Shown piece after piece: positions 54,762 through 64,000 of a stretch of DNA of 64,000 nt (position 1 is the first letter of the stretch; each line of letters begins with the position of its first letter). Source of the stretch: Paracoccus litorisediminis (GTDB lineage Bacteria > Pseudomonadota > Alphaproteobacteria > Rhodobacterales > Rhodobacteraceae); assembly GCF_009711205.1 (NCBI RefSeq), contig NZ_WMIG01000002.1, forward strand, positions 124,001-188,000. The letters run 5' to 3'. The notes beneath the pieces were generated by a model that was not told the DNA's origin, made no database searches, and worked only from the letters and a program-made list of their open reading frames with translations. The position numbers were made by a program, and so were the translations under genes.

Positions 54762-55175
54762 TCACCAGTCTTCGCGGGCCACGATGCGGGTCAGCACCGG
54801 CAGCTTGTTCGCACCCAGGCGCAGTGCTTCACGCGCGATCTCGTCGGACACGCCGTCGATTTCGAACATGATGCGGCCGGGATGGACGCGGGCAGCCCAG
54901 TAATCGACCGAGCCTTTACCTTTACCCATCCGCACCTCGGTCGGTTTCGACGAAACCGGAACATCCGGGAAAATCCGGATCCAGACCCGGCCCTGACGTT
55001 TCATGTGACGGGTGATCGCGCGGCGGGCCGCTTCGATCTGACGGGCGGTGACGCGCTCGGGCTCGGTAGCCTTCAGGGCGAACGAGCCGAAGTTCAGGGC
55101 GAAACCGCCCTTAGCTTCGCCGTGGATCCGGCCCTTGTGCTGTTTGCGGAACTTGGTCCGTTTCGGTTGCAGCAT
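54762..55175 (-). CDS. rplP: 50S ribosomal protein L16
   Basis: 137 aa. Landmarks: [56 protein letters not shown] and the end [13 protein letters not shown]16 helps place A-site tRNA. It follows rpsC by 12 nt and ends 8 nt before the paired palindrome. Confidence 0.98.
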   Translation of the reverse strand: MLQPKRTKFRKQHKGRIHGEAKGGFALNFGSFALKATEPERVTARQIEAARRAITRHMKRQGRVWIRIFPDVPVSSKPTEVRMGKGKGSVDYWAARVHPGRIMFEIDGVSDEIAREALRLGANKLPVLTRIVAREDW

Positions 55176-55187
55176 CTCTACTTCTCC

Positions 55188-55904
55188 TTAGCGCGCGTCG
55201 CGGTCACGACGCGGACCGCGCGGAGCCGGACCGTCTTGCGCTTCAGTCGCGCGACGGTCACGTGCCTGCGGGTCATGCTCCATGATCTCGCCTTTGAAGA
55301 TCCAGGTCTTCACACCGATGATCCCGTAGGGGGTGGTGGCTTCCGACAGCGCATAGTCGATGTCGGCGCGCAGGGTGTGCAGCGGCACACGGCCTTCGCG
55401 ATACCACTCGGTGCGAGCGATCTCGGCGCCGCCAAGACGGCCAGCGACGTTCACCCGGATGCCCAGGGCACCCATGCGCATGGCGTTCTGCACGGCGCGC
55501 TTCATGGCGCGACGGAACGAAACGCGACGCTCGAGCTGCTGAGCGATCGATTCGGCAACCAGCTGGGCGTCCAGCTCGGGCTTGCGGACTTCAACGATGT
55601 TGAGGTGCAGTTCCGAGGCGGTGAAGTTCGTCAGCTTCTTGCGCAGGGTCTCGATATCGGCGCCTTTTTTGCCGATGATGACACCCGGACGCGCGGCATA
55701 GATCGTGACGCGGCACTTTTTGTGCGGACGCTCGATGATGACGCGGCTGACACCAGCTTGTTTGGCTTCAGTATGGATGAAGTCGCGGATCTTCAGGTCT
55801 TCCAGCAACAGGTTGCCGTAGTCCTTGTCATCTGCGTACCAACGGCTGTCCCAGGTACGGTTGACCTGAAGACGCATCCCGATTGGGTTTACTTTCTGAC
55901 CCAT
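55188..55904 (-). CDS. rpsC: 30S ribosomal protein S3
   Basis: 238 aa. Start [22 protein letters not shown] domain with [29 protein letters not shown] (in parts); C-terminal domain with [20 protein letters not shown] and [19 protein letters not shown]3 forms part of the mRNA entry tunnel. Start 55904 overlaps the rplV stop by one base. Confidence 0.98.
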   Translation of the reverse strand: MGQKVNPIGMRLQVNRTWDSRWYADDKDYGNLLLEDLKIRDFIHTEAKQAGVSRVIIERPHKKCRVTIYAARPGVIIGKKGADIETLRKKLTNFTASELHLNIVEVRKPELDAQLVAESIAQQLERRVSFRRAMKRAVQNAMRMGALGIRVNVAGRLGGAEIARTEWYREGRVPLHTLRADIDYALSEATTPYGIIGVKTWIFKGEIMEHDPQARDRRATEAQDGPAPRGPRRDRDAR

Positions 55905-56284
55905 TACGCGCGCTCCTCGACCTGACGCACCTTGATGGTGATTTCCGAAAACGGCTTCATGATCTTGCCGTAACGACCACGGGCGCGCGGACGACCGCGT
56001 TTCATGACCATGTTCTTGCCGACCCATGCCTCGGCGACGATCAGGTTGTCGACGTCCAGGTTATGGTTGTTCTCGGCGTTGGCGATGGCCGACTGAAGGC
56101 ATTTTTTCACGTCGCCGGCGACACGCTTGTGCGAGAAGGTCAGGTCGGCCAGAGCCTTGTCGACTTTCTTGCCACGGATCAGCGCCGCAACCAGGTTCAG
56201 CTTCTGCGGCGAGGTGCGAAGCATTTTCGTTTTTGCGAACGCCTCGTTCTCCGCCACGCGGCGCGGATTGTTTTCCTTACCCAT
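55904..56284 (-). CDS. rplV: 50S ribosomal protein L22
   Basis: 126 aa. Landmarks: [40 protein letters not shown] and the tunnel-loop end [20 protein letters not shown]22 lines the exit tunnel and is a macrolide-resistance site. It follows rpsS by 5 nt. Confidence 0.98.
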   Translation of the reverse strand: MGKENNPRRVAENEAFAKTKMLRTSPQKLNLVAALIRGKKVDKALADLTFSHKRVAGDVKKCLQSAIANAENNHNLDVDNLIVAEAWVGKNMVMKRGRPRARGRYGKIMKPFSEITIKVRQVEERA

Positions 56285-56289
56285 GACGA

Positions 56290-56568
56290 TTACTTCCTCT
56301 TCGCTTTCTTGTCGGCGGCGTGACCGTAATAGGTCCGCGTCGGCGAGTATTCACCAAACTTCTGGCCGATCATCTCCTCGGTCACGGCGACCGGGATATG
56401 CTTGTGGCCGTTGTAGACGCCGAAAGTCAGGCCGACAAACTGCGGCAGAATGGTCGAACGACGCGACCAGATCTTGATGACGTCGGACTTGCCAGCCTCG
56501 CGGGCTTTTTCCGCCTTGCGAAGCACGTATGCGTCAACAAAGGGGCCCTTCCAGATAGAACGTGCCAT
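56290..56568 (-). CDS. rpsS: 30S ribosomal protein S19
   Basis: 92 aa. Landmarks: [40 protein letters not shown] and [19 protein letters not shown]19 lies in the head of the 30S subunit and contacts the 50S. It follows rplB by 3 nt. Confidence 0.98.
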   Translation of the reverse strand: MARSIWKGPFVDAYVLRKAEKAREAGKSDVIKIWSRRSTILPQFVGLTFGVYNGHKHIPVAVTEEMIGQKFGEYSPTRTYYGHAADKKAKRK

Positions 56569-56571
56569 GGA

Positions 56572-57408
56572 TTAGCGCCCCTTCTTCGCGTTACGCGACC
56601 GCAGGATGTATTTGTCGGTCGCTTTATTCGTGCGGGTCTTGTTACCCTTGGTGCCTTTGCCCCACGGAGTAACAGGATGACGACCGCCCGAAGTCCGGCC
56701 TTCACCACCACCATGCGGGTGGTCGATCGGGTTCATTGCAACACCGCGAACGCTCGGGCGGATGCCCTTGTGACGGTTGCGGCCTGCTTTGCCCAGATTC
56801 TGGTTCGAGTGGTCCGAGTTCGACACGGCACCGATGGTGGCCATGCACTCTTGACGAACCAGACGCAGTTCGCCCGAGGACAGGCGGATCTGTGCATAGC
56901 CGCCGTCGCGACCAACGAACTGGGCGTAGGTGCCTGCCGAGCGGGCCAGCTGGCCGCCCTTGCCGGCTTTCAGCTCGACGTTGTGGACGATCGTACCGAT
57001 CGGCATGCCCGAGAAGGGCATCGCGTTACCGGGTTTCACGTCGACCTTGGCGCCAGCGATCACCTTGTCACCAACAGCAAGACGCTGCGGAGCAATGATG
57101 TAGGCCAGTTCGCCATCTTCGTATTTGATTAGCGCGATGAAGGCGGTGCGGTTGGGATCGTATTCGATCCGCTCGACCGTCGCCGGGACATCGAACTTGG
57201 TGCGCTTGAAATCGACGATGCGGTAGAGACGCTTCGCCCCGCCGCCTTTGCGGCGCATCGTGATCCGTCCGGTGTTGTTCCGGCCGCCGTTCTTGGTCAA
57301 ACCCTCGGTGAGGGATTTGACCGGGCGCCCTTTCCAAAGCTCCGAACGGTCGATCAGAACCAGCCCACGCTGGCCAGGCGTAGTCGGTTTATACGACTTG
57401 AGTGCCAT
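56572..57408 (-). CDS. rplB: 50S ribosomal protein L2
   Basis: 278 aa. Landmarks: [40 protein letters not shown] and the peptidyl-transferase-proximal end [20 protein letters not shown], with the conserved His. A hairpin lies in the 94-nt gap after rplW. Confidence 0.98.
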   Translation of the reverse strand: MALKSYKPTTPGQRGLVLIDRSELWKGRPVKSLTEGLTKNGGRNNTGRITMRRKGGGAKRLYRIVDFKRTKFDVPATVERIEYDPNRTAFIALIKYEDGELAYIIAPQRLAVGDKVIAGAKVDVKPGNAMPFSGMPIGTIVHNVELKAGKGGQLARSAGTYAQFVGRDGGYAQIRLSSGELRLVRQECMATIGAVSNSDHSNQNLGKAGRNRHKGIRPSVRGVAMNPIDHPHGGGEGRTSGGRHPVTPWGKGTKGNKTRTNKATDKYILRSRNAKKGR

Positions 57409-57461
57409 GCTTTCTGTCTTCCGTTGCTTTGGACCTGTGGTGGTCCGTTTCAGTCAAAACA

Positions 57462-57486
57462 CGACGGCCCCACAGGGGGGCCGTCG
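57462..57486 (-). terminator. Terminator-like hairpin between rplW and rplB
   Basis: Leftward stem CGACGGCCCC / GGGGCCGTCG, 10 bp with loop CCTGT, followed by TGTTTTGAC. It resembles an intrinsic terminator of moderate strength inside the S10 operon and may set the ratio of upstream to downstream genes. Confidence 0.55.
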
Positions 57487-57502
57487 ATTCGGTGGCTCTA
57501 TA

Positions 57503-57799
57503 TCAGAGGCCGGTCGACACGTCGATGGTGTTGCCAGCTTCCAGCGTGACATAGGCTTTCTTCACGTCCGAACGGACGCCGGGGCGGCCTTTGAAACGCT
57601 TGGTCTTGCCTTTGGTGATCGTGGTGTTGACCGCTTTCACCTTGACGTTGAACAGGGCTTCGACCGCTTGCTTGATCGAGGGCTTGTTCGCGTCTTTGGC
57701 GACCTGGAAAACGAAGGCGTTGGCTTCACCAACGAGCGTCGCTTTCTCGGTGATCAGCGGCTTGACGATCACATCGTAATGTTCGGGCTTCGTGGTCAT
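57503..57799 (-). CDS. rplW: 50S ribosomal protein L23
   Basis: 98 aa. Landmarks: [37 protein letters not shown] and [21 protein letters not shown]23 is the docking site for trigger factor and SRP at the tunnel exit. It overlaps rplD by 4 nt (ATGA). Confidence 0.98.
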   Translation of the reverse strand: MTTKPEHYDVIVKPLITEKATLVGEANAFVFQVAKDANKPSIKQAVEALFNVKVKAVNTTITKGKTKRFKGRPGVRSDVKKAYVTLEAGNTIDVSTGL

Positions 57800-58416
57800 T
57801 TCAGACGAGCCTCCAGAGCTTCGACTCCGGCGCGCGTCAGGACAAGCGTGTCGCGACGCAGGATGTCATAGACGTTGGCACCCATCGACGGCAGGACGTC
57901 CACGCCTTCGAGGTTGCGGGCGGCACGGGCGAAGTTCTCGTTCACTTCGGCACCGTCGATCACCAGAACGCGCTTCCAGCCGTTTTCTTTGACCGCTTTA
58001 GCAACGGCCGCAGTTTTGGCATCGGCAATGTTCAGGCTGTCCACGATGACCAGCTCACCTGCGGCGAATTTCGCCGACAAAGCGTGCTTCAGGCCAAGTG
58101 CGCGAACTTTCTTCGGCAGATCGAAAGCGTGCGAACGCGGGGTCGGACCCTTGTACACACCACCGTGACGGAAGGTCGGCGCCTTGCGGGAACCGTGACG
58201 AGCGCCACCGGTGCCTTTTTGGCGGTAGATCTTCTTGGTCGAGTAGCTGACATCCGACTTGCCCAGGACCGAGTGGGTACCTTGCTGGGCTTTCGCACGC
58301 TGCCAGCGCACGACGCGGTGCAGCAGGTCGGCACGCGGCTCGAGCCCGAAGATGTCATCGCTCAGGTCGATGTCACCGGCTTTGCCGGCTTCGAGCGTGA
58401 TCACATCGAGTTTCAT
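57796..58416 (-). CDS. rplD: 50S ribosomal protein L4
   Basis: 206 aa. Landmarks: [40 protein letters not shown] in the extended tunnel loop, and [20 protein letters not shown]. In E. coli L4 represses the S10 operon through its leader; I cannot tell whether the leader here has that structure. It overlaps rplC by one base. Confidence 0.98.
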   Translation of the reverse strand: MKLDVITLEAGKAGDIDLSDDIFGLEPRADLLHRVVRWQRAKAQQGTHSVLGKSDVSYSTKKIYRQKGTGGARHGSRKAPTFRHGGVYKGPTPRSHAFDLPKKVRALGLKHALSAKFAAGELVIVDSLNIADAKTAAVAKAVKENGWKRVLVIDGAEVNENFARAARNLEGVDVLPSMGANVYDILRRDTLVLTRAGVEALEARLK

Positions 58417-59150
58417 CAGTTGTCTCCTTCGGGCGCAACGGCCTCGGCAGAGACCTGAGCCTCAGCGGCAGCCTTCGAACGGGTCGCAGCCGGGAAGACC
58501 GTGTTTTCGGCCAGCGGCTTTTTCACGGCGTCCTTGATGGTGACCCAGCCACCTTTCGAGCCCGGAACCGAACCCTTGACCATGATCAGGCCACGGTCGG
58601 CGTCGGTCCGAACGACTTGCAGGTTCTGCGTGGTGACGCGAACGGCACCCAGATGACCCGCCATCTTCTTGCCTTTGAAGACCTTACCCGGGTCTTGGCA
58701 CTGGCCGGTCGAACCATGCGAGCGGTGCGAGATCGACACGCCGTGCGAGGCGCGCAGACCACCGAAGTTGTGACGCTTCATCGCACCGGCAAAGCCTTTA
58801 CCGATCGAGGTACCGGCGATGTCGACGAACTGACCCGCGAAGTAGTGGTCGGCGATGATTTCTTCGCCCACTTCGATCAGGTTTTCGGCGGCAACGCGGA
58901 ATTCCGCGATCTTGCGCTTCGGAGCAACATTCGCTTTCGCGAAGTGACCACGCAGAGCAGCGGTCGTGCGCTTGGCTTTCGCCTCGCCCGCGCCCAGCTG
59001 CAGGGCCACATAGCCGTCTTTCTCAGCGGTACGCTGAGCAACGACTTGCAGGTTGTCGACGTGAAGAACGGTGACAGGAACTTGACGCCCGTCTTCCAGG
59101 AACAGCCGGGTCATGCCCAGCTTCTTGGCGATTACACCAGTCCGCAGCAT
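58416..59150 (-). CDS. rplC: 50S ribosomal protein L3
   Basis: 244 aa. Start 59150 ([20 protein letters not shown]) matches the family; the open frame upstream is discarded. Further landmarks: [40 protein letters not shown] and [19 protein letters not shown]. The C-terminus has about 25 extra residues rich in Ala and Glu, as in other Rhodobacteraceae (from memory). It follows rpsJ by 10 nt. Confidence 0.97.
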   Translation of the reverse strand: MLRTGVIAKKLGMTRLFLEDGRQVPVTVLHVDNLQVVAQRTAEKDGYVALQLGAGEAKAKRTTAALRGHFAKANVAPKRKIAEFRVAAENLIEVGEEIIADHYFAGQFVDIAGTSIGKGFAGAMKRHNFGGLRASHGVSISHRSHGSTGQCQDPGKVFKGKKMAGHLGAVRVTTQNLQVVRTDADRGLIMVKGSVPGSKGGWVTIKDAVKKPLAENTVFPAATRSKAAAEAQVSAEAVAPEGDN

Positions 59151-59160
59151 AATGGCCTCC

Positions 59161-59469
59161 TTACACCTTGATTTCGACGTCAACGCCAGCGGCGAGGTCG
59201 AGCTTCATCAGGGCGTCAACGGTCTGAGGGGTCGGGTCGACGATGTCCAGCAGACGCTTGTGCGTGCGGATTTCCCACTGGTCGCGGGATTTTTTGTCGA
59301 TGTGCGGACCGCGCAGAACGGTGAATTTCTCGATCTTGTTGGGCAGCGGAATCGGACCGCGGACCTGAGCGCCGGTGCGCTTGGCGGTGTTCACGATTTC
59401 CTGCGTGCTGGCATCCAGGACACGGTAATCGAACGCCTTGAGCCGGATGCGGATATTCTGGCTTTGCAT
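59161..59469 (-). CDS. rpsJ: 30S ribosomal protein S10
   Basis: 102 aa. Start 59469 ([19 protein letters not shown]) has AGAGGG at seven bases; another ATG two codons upstream sits directly on that site and is less likely. Landmarks: [19 protein letters not shown] and [20 protein letters not shown]10 also works in transcription antitermination with NusB. First gene of the S10 unit, with its own promoter-like boxes. Confidence 0.98.
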   Translation of the reverse strand: MQSQNIRIRLKAFDYRVLDASTQEIVNTAKRTGAQVRGPIPLPNKIEKFTVLRGPHIDKKSRDQWEIRTHKRLLDIVDPTPQTVDALMKLDLAAGVDVEIKV

Positions 59470-59631
59470 TATCATCCCTCTTGCGGGGAACTCGAGTTGA
59501 GAGGCTGACGAAACACCACGTCCCGCCAGCGTCGAACCGTAAAAATAAGAGCAGGCCGCCCCATTACATGGCGACCCGTCATAAGGCAACCGATTCTTTC
59601 GGCAAGGAAGGGAATCAGTGGCAATGCGCCC

Positions 59632-59660
59632 GTTTAACGGGTTGACCGGCATCGGTCAAG
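59632..59660 (-). promoter_or_regulatory. Predicted promoter of the S10 unit
   Basis: Leftward boxes CTTGAC (59655-59660) and TTAAAC (59632-59637) with a 17-nt spacer. It lies after the tuf terminator and gives a leader of about 155 nt before rpsJ, room for autogenous control. Confidence 0.6.
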
Positions 59661-59742
59661 CATTGCCGCGGGGTTCCGGTTTGCTCGGCAAAGTTGTCGC
59701 GCACACCTTCGGCGCAACGCCCTCTGCGATCCGGCAAACACC

Positions 59743-59768
59743 AAAAGGCCGTCCCTTTCGGGACGGCC
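59743..59768 (-). terminator. Rho-independent terminator after tuf
   Basis: Perfect 9-bp stem GGCCGTCCC/GGGACGGCC with a 4-nt loop, followed leftward by TTTTGGTGTTTG. It closes the str unit (rpsL-rpsG-fusA-tuf), after the paired palindrome copy B. Confidence 0.8.
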
Positions 59769-59816
59769 CTCTCATCGCGATATCCCCGAGGGGATCACCC
59801 GATGATATCTGGTGAA

Positions 59817-59870
59817 GGTGCGCTCAAGCGCACCCTACCCCGGCCCCCGTAGGGTGTGCTTGAGCGCACC
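59817..59870. repeat. REP-like paired palindrome, copy B
   Basis: Units GGTGCG..CGCACCCTAC (59817-59838) and GTAGGG..GCGCACC (59849-59870) around a 10-nt spacer. The 22-nt units are those of copy A, but the GTAGGG ends face inward here. It lies between the tuf stop and its terminator. Confidence 0.75.
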
Positions 59871-59892
59871 CCACGCAAAGCCCGGTCCCGAA

Positions 59893-61068
59893 TTACTTCA
59901 GGATTTTCGACACAACGCCGGCGCCGACGGTGCGGCCGCCTTCACGGATGGCGAAGCGCAGCTTCTCTTCCATCGCGATCGGGGCGATCAGTTCGACTTC
60001 GAACTTCAGGTTGTCGCCCGGCATCACCATCTCGGTGCCTTCCGGCAGCTTGACGGTCCCGGTGACGTCCGTGGTGCGGAAGTAGAACTGCGGACGGTAG
60101 TTGGCGAAGAACGGCGTGTGACGGCCACCCTCTTCCTTGGTCAGGATGTAGGCTTCGGCTTCGAAGGTGGTGTGCGGGGTCACCGACTTCGGCTTCACCA
60201 GAACCTGACCACGCTCGACGCCGTCACGGTCGATGCCGCGCAGCAGAACGCCGACGTTGTCGCCAGCCTCCCCACGATCCAGCAGCTTGCGGAACATTTC
60301 CACGCCGGTGCAGGTGGTTTTCTTGGTGTCGCGGATACCCACGATTTCCAGTTCGTCGCCGACGTTGACAGCGCCACGCTCGATACGGCCGGTCACAACC
60401 GTGCCGCGGCCCGAGATCGAGAACACGTCTTCGATCGGCAGCAGGAACGGCTGGTCAACCGCACGCTCGGGGGTCGGGATGTAGCTGTCGACAGCCGCGA
60501 TCAGCTCGCGGATCGAGTTCTCGCCGATTTCCGCATCACGGCCTTCCAGAGCGGCCAGAGCCGAGCCCTTGATGATCGGAATGTCATCGCCGGGGTAGTC
60601 GTACGAGGACAGCAGCTCGCGCACTTCCATCTCGACCAGTTCCAGCAGTTCCGGATCGTCAACCTGGTCGACCTTGTTCAGGTAGACGACCATGTAGGGG
60701 ATGCCAACCTGACGGCCCAGCAGGATGTGCTCGCGGGTCTGCGGCATCGGGCCGTCAGCAGCGTTCACGACCAGGATCGCGCCGTCCATCTGCGCCGCAC
60801 CGGTGATCATGTTCTTCACGTAGTCGGCGTGGCCGGGGCAGTCGACGTGCGCGTAGTGACGCGCTTCCGACTCGTACTCAACGTGCGCGGTCGAGATCGT
60901 GATGCCACGAGCGCGCTCTTCCGGCGCACCGTCAATCTGGTCATAGGCCTTGAATTCACCAAAATACTTGGTGATCGCAGCCGTCAGAGTCGTCTTGCCG
61001 TGGTCAACGTGACCAATGGTCCCGATGTTGACGTGCGGTTTCGTACGTTCAAACTTTGCCTTTGCCAT
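59893..61068 (-). CDS. tuf: Elongation factor Tu
   Basis: 391 aa. GTP-binding motifs: [14 protein letters not shown] at residues 19-32, [18 protein letters not shown] and [11 protein letters not shown] (NKxD). Domains 2 and 3 contain [20 protein letters not shown] and the end [20 protein letters not shown]. It brings aminoacyl-tRNA to the ribosome. It is 65 nt after fusA. Many proteobacteria carry a second tuf elsewhere. Confidence 0.98.
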   Translation of the reverse strand: MAKAKFERTKPHVNIGTIGHVDHGKTTLTAAITKYFGEFKAYDQIDGAPEERARGITISTAHVEYESEARHYAHVDCPGHADYVKNMITGAAQMDGAILVVNAADGPMPQTREHILLGRQVGIPYMVVYLNKVDQVDDPELLELVEMEVRELLSSYDYPGDDIPIIKGSALAALEGRDAEIGENSIRELIAAVDSYIPTPERAVDQPFLLPIEDVFSISGRGTVVTGRIERGAVNVGDELEIVGIRDTKKTTCTGVEMFRKLLDRGEAGDNVGVLLRGIDRDGVERGQVLVKPKSVTPHTTFEAEAYILTKEEGGRHTPFFANYRPQFYFRTTDVTGTVKLPEGTEMVMPGDNLKFEVELIAPIAMEEKLRFAIREGGRTVGAGVVSKILK

Positions 61069-61133
61069 AAGCAGGGCTCCTTGGATTCAGGTGTTCTACG
61101 AGGAAAGGCGGGGCGTCAGCCCCGCCATCCCGA

Positions 61134-63257
61134 TCAGGCGTATTTCTTCTGGATCTCGTCCGAGATGTTCTGCGGCACGGCTTCGTAATGGTCGAACTGC
61201 ATCGAGAACACTGCACGGCCCGAGGACATCGAGCGCAGGTTGTTGATGTAGCCGAACATGTTGGCCAGCGGCACGAACGCGTCGATGACGTTGGCGTTGC
61301 CGCGCGAGTCCTGACCACGGACCATGCCACGACGGCTGGTCAGGTCGCCGATGATCGAACCGGTATATTCTTCCGGCGTCACAACTTCGACTTTCATGAT
61401 CGGCTCGAGCAGTTTCGCGCCGGCTTTCTTCAGGCCTTCACGCATTGCTGCGCGCGAGGCGATTTCGAAGGCCAGAACCGACGAGTCGACGTCGTGGAAG
61501 GCACCGTCCGTCAGAGCGACCTTGAAGTCGATAACCGGGAAGCCTGCCAGCGGGCCCGAGTCCATGACGGACTTGATGCCTTTTTCGACGCCGGGGATGT
61601 ATTCCTTCGGAACCGCACCACCAACAATCTTCGACTCGAACGAATAGCCTTCGCCCGGCTCGGTCGGGGTGATCGTCAGCTTCACGCGCGCGAACTGGCC
61701 GGTACCACCGGTCTGTTTCTTGTGCGTGTAGTCGATATCAGCCGAGGTCGAGATCGTCTCACGGTAAGCCACCTGCGGCGCACCGATGTTGGCTTCGACC
61801 TTGAACTCGCGCTTCATCCGGTCGACCAGAATGTCGAGGTGAAGTTCGCCCATGCCCTTCATGATGGTCTGGCCCGACTCGATGTCGGTTTCGACGCGGA
61901 AGGACGGGTCTTCGGCCGACAGGCGCTGAAGGGCGAGGCCCATCTTTTCCTGGTCAGCTTTCGACTTCGGCTCGACGGCGATCTCGATGACCGGCTCGGG
62001 GAAGGTCATGGTTTCCAGAACCACCGGGTTCGACGGATCGCAAAGCGTGTCGCCCGTGGTGGTGTCTTTCAGACCGGCCAGCGCGATGATGTCGCCTGCA
62101 AAGGCTTCTTCGATCTCCTCGCGGTTGATCGAGTGCATCATCATCATCCGGCCAACGCGTTCGCGCTTGCCTTTGGTCGAGTTCATCATCTGGTCGCCTT
62201 TCTTCAGCACGCCCGAATACAGGCGGGTGAAGGTCAGCGAGCCGACGAAGGGGTCGTTCATGATCTTGAACGCGAGGCCCGAGAAGGGCTGCGCGTCATC
62301 AGCGCGACGCTCGATGTTACGCGTTTCCGTCTCATCGCCCGGAAGGAAGCCCATGTAGGCGGGCACGTCCAGCGGCGAGGGCAGGAAGTCGATGACCGAG
62401 TTGAGCAGAGGCTGAACGCCTTTGTTCTTGAACGCCGAGCCAGCGGTGACCGGGAAGAACGACAGCGACAGCGTGCCCTTGCGGATCAGACCGCGCAGGG
62501 TGGCTTCGTCGGGCTCGTTGCCTTCCAGATAGGCTTCCATGGCAACATCGTCTTGCTCGACGGCAAGCTCGATCATGTTGCCACGCCATTCGTCGGCCAG
62601 ATCTTGCAGTTCTTCGCGGATCGGTTGACGAACCCAGCTCGCGCCGAGGTCTTCGCCTTTATAGACCCACTCTTCCATCTTGATCAGGTCGACGATGCCT
62701 TCCAGCTTGTCCTCGGCGCCGATCGGGAAAGCGATCGGGCACGGGATGCCACCGGTACGGTCCTTGATCATCTTCACGCAGTTGAAGAAGTCAGCGCCGA
62801 TCTTGTCCATCTTGTTGACGAACACGATCCGCGGAACCTTGTAACGGTCAGCCTGGCGCCACACGGTCTCGGTCTGCGGTTCAACGCCAGCGTTGGCGTC
62901 GAGAAGGCAGATCGCACCGTCAAGCACGGCCAGCGAACGCTCTACTTCGATGGTGAAGTCGACGTGGCCGGGGGTGTCGATGATGTTGAAGCGGTACTTC
63001 GTGTCCGAGGTGCCTTCGGTGGTCGGATCTTCCTGGCGCTGCCAGAAAGTGGTCGTCGCAGCCGAGGTAATGGTGATGCCCCGCTCCTGCTCCTGCTCCA
63101 TCCAGTCCATGGTCGCGGCGCCGTCGTGGACTTCGCCGATCTTATGGGACTTGCCGGTGTAGTAGAGGATGCGTTCCGTCGTCGTGGTCTTACCCGCGTC
63201 GATGTGGGCCATGATCCCGAAGTTGCGGTAACGCTGGAGCGGATATTCCCGTGCCAT
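61134..63257 (-). CDS. fusA: Elongation factor G
   Basis: 707 aa. GTPase motifs: [20 protein letters not shown] at residues 13-32, [16 protein letters not shown] and [12 protein letters not shown]. Domains III-V follow, with [18 protein letters not shown] and the C-terminal [20 protein letters not shown]. It drives translocation after peptide bond formation. It follows rpsG by 12 nt. Confidence 0.98.
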   Translation of the reverse strand: MAREYPLQRYRNFGIMAHIDAGKTTTTERILYYTGKSHKIGEVHDGAATMDWMEQEQERGITITSAATTTFWQRQEDPTTEGTSDTKYRFNIIDTPGHVDFTIEVERSLAVLDGAICLLDANAGVEPQTETVWRQADRYKVPRIVFVNKMDKIGADFFNCVKMIKDRTGGIPCPIAFPIGAEDKLEGIVDLIKMEEWVYKGEDLGASWVRQPIREELQDLADEWRGNMIELAVEQDDVAMEAYLEGNEPDEATLRGLIRKGTLSLSFFPVTAGSAFKNKGVQPLLNSVIDFLPSPLDVPAYMGFLPGDETETRNIERRADDAQPFSGLAFKIMNDPFVGSLTFTRLYSGVLKKGDQMMNSTKGKRERVGRMMMMHSINREEIEEAFAGDIIALAGLKDTTTGDTLCDPSNPVVLETMTFPEPVIEIAVEPKSKADQEKMGLALQRLSAEDPSFRVETDIESGQTIMKGMGELHLDILVDRMKREFKVEANIGAPQVAYRETISTSADIDYTHKKQTGGTGQFARVKLTITPTEPGEGYSFESKIVGGAVPKEYIPGVEKGIKSVMDSGPLAGFPVIDFKVALTDGAFHDVDSSVLAFEIASRAAMREGLKKAGAKLLEPIMKVEVVTPEEYTGSIIGDLTSRRGMVRGQDSRGNANVIDAFVPLANMFGYINNLRSMSSGRAVFSMQFDHYEAVPQNISDEIQKKYA

Positions 63258-63269
63258 GATGCTATTCCC

Positions 63270-63740
63270 TTACCAGCGGTAGTGGCTGAACGCTTTGTTG
63301 GCGTCGGCCATCTTGTGGGTGTCTTCGCGTTTCTTGACAGCGGTGCCGCGGCCGTTGACGGCATCGGCCAGCTCGCCCGCGAGGCGCTCTTCCATGGTGT
63401 GTTCGTTGCGGTTCTTGGCCGCAGTGATCAGCCAGCGGATCGCCAGCGCTTCACGGCGGGTCGGGCGAACCTCGACCGGAACCTGGTAGGTCGCACCACC
63501 GACGCGGCGCGAACGCACTTCGACGGAGGGCTTAACATTGTCGAGGGCTTCGTGGAAGACTTCGACCGGCTCGCGCTTCAGCTTGCCTTGAACGCGTTCA
63601 AGGGCGCTGTAAACGATGCGCTCGGCGACCGATTTCTTACCGTCAACCATCAGGTTGTTCATGAACTTGGTCAGCACACGATCGCCATACTTGGCGTCAG
63701 GCAGAACTTCGCGCTTCTCAGCGGCGTGACGACGGGACAT
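63270..63740 (-). CDS. rpsG: 30S ribosomal protein S7
   Basis: 156 aa. Landmarks: [40 protein letters not shown] and [20 protein letters not shown], with [15 protein letters not shown] at the end. S7 organises the head of the 30S subunit and regulates the str mRNA in E. coli. It follows rpsL by 12 nt. Confidence 0.98.
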   Translation of the reverse strand: MSRRHAAEKREVLPDAKYGDRVLTKFMNNLMVDGKKSVAERIVYSALERVQGKLKREPVEVFHEALDNVKPSVEVRSRRVGGATYQVPVEVRPTRREALAIRWLITAAKNRNEHTMEERLAGELADAVNGRGTAVKKREDTHKMADANKAFSHYRW

Positions 63741-63752
63741 TGATGCCTCTCC

Positions 63753-64000
63753 TTACTTCGGACGCTTCGCGCCGTATTTCGAACGGCGTTGACGACGATC
63801 TTTGACGCCCTGGGTATCCAGCACACCGCGCAGGATGTGGTAACGGACACCCGGAAGGTCTTTTACACGGCCGCCACGGATCAGCACGACGCTGTGTTCC
63901 TGGAGGTTGTGCTTTTCGCCCGGGATGTAGGAGATGACCTCGAAGCCATTCGTCAGACGCACTTTGGCGACTTTACGCATAGCGGAGTTCGGTTTCTTCG
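63753..64000 (-). CDS. rpsL: 30S ribosomal protein S12 (partial, 5' end outside window)
   Basis: The C-terminal 81 codons are present; the frame stays open to the right edge and begins [18 protein letters not shown]. Landmarks: [19 protein letters not shown], the PGVRYH loop with the conserved Pro, and [18 protein letters not shown] at the end. S12 sits in the decoding centre and is the target of streptomycin-resistance mutations. First visible gene of the str unit. Confidence 0.97.
   Translation of the reverse strand, partial: KKPNSAMRKVAKVRLTNGFEVISYIPGEKHNLQEHSVVLIRGGRVKDLPGVRYHILRGVLDTQGVKDRRQRRSKYGAKRPK

Overview
The window is a high-GC chromosomal segment of an alphaproteobacterium, most likely a member of the Rhodobacteraceae close to Paracoccus. 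I base this on gene content (AapJQMP amino-acid importer, Pcs phosphatidylcholine synthase, an ATP12 chaperone, an Anbu peptidase operon), on the alphaproteobacterial form of the ribosomal-protein block (no rpsD or rpmJ in the alpha part, adk after secY), on CTTGAC-type promoters, and on a dispersed intergenic element that I associate with this family. No database search was run. I see no phage, insertion sequence, CRISPR array, rRNA or tRNA.

Layout. 0-3.2 kb: part of an ABC importer (binding protein and two permeases, one cut by the left edge), and an unusual fumarylacetoacetase-fold protein with a signal peptide. 3.3-7.3 kb: mutS converging on a GT61-type glycosyltransferase. 7.3-11.4 kb: a compact operon of circularly permuted ATP-grasp, alpha-E protein, transglutaminase-like protease and Anbu proteasome-like peptidase. 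11.4-12.2 kb: mostly non-coding, with a decayed anti-sigma-factor-like gene. 12.2-17.3 kb: hspQ, a PPP-family phosphatase and the serine pathway (serA and serC leftward, serB divergent). 17.4-19.6 kb: pcs and a peptide-type binding protein. 19.6-31.1 kb: a neighbourhood with a cell-wall and D-amino-acid theme (SLT/SPOR protein, L,D-transpeptidase, D-amino-acid dehydrogenase, peptide importer, D-amino-acid transaminase) plus an MFS exporter. 31.1-36.8 kb: an RTX-repeat protein and the general amino-acid importer aapJQMP. 36.9-41.0 kb: a tightly overlapped operon rarA-crcB-rluC-HAD phosphatase-ATP12. 41.1-42.4 kb: a luxR/luxI quorum-sensing pair.

42.7-64 kb: the str-S10-spc-alpha block, all leftward: rpsL(partial)-rpsG-fusA-tuf | rpsJ-rplC-rplD-rplW-rplB-rpsS-rplV-rpsC-rplP | rpmC-rpsQ-rplN-rplX-rplE-rpsN-rpsH-rplF-rplR-rpsE-rpmD | two non-ribosomal genes | rplO-secY-adk-rpsM-rpsK-rpoA-rplQ. 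Bars mark gaps that hold terminators, repeats or new promoter-like boxes, so this classical cluster looks broken into several transcription units. A beta-rich exported protein and an acyltransferase sit between rpmD and rplO.

The best candidates for follow-up are the Anbu/ATP-grasp/alpha-E/transglutaminase operon, the split spc operon, two intergenic hairpin clusters with C-rich anti-Shine-Dalgarno-like motifs (possible small RNAs), and a hairpin that overlaps the luxI ribosome binding site.
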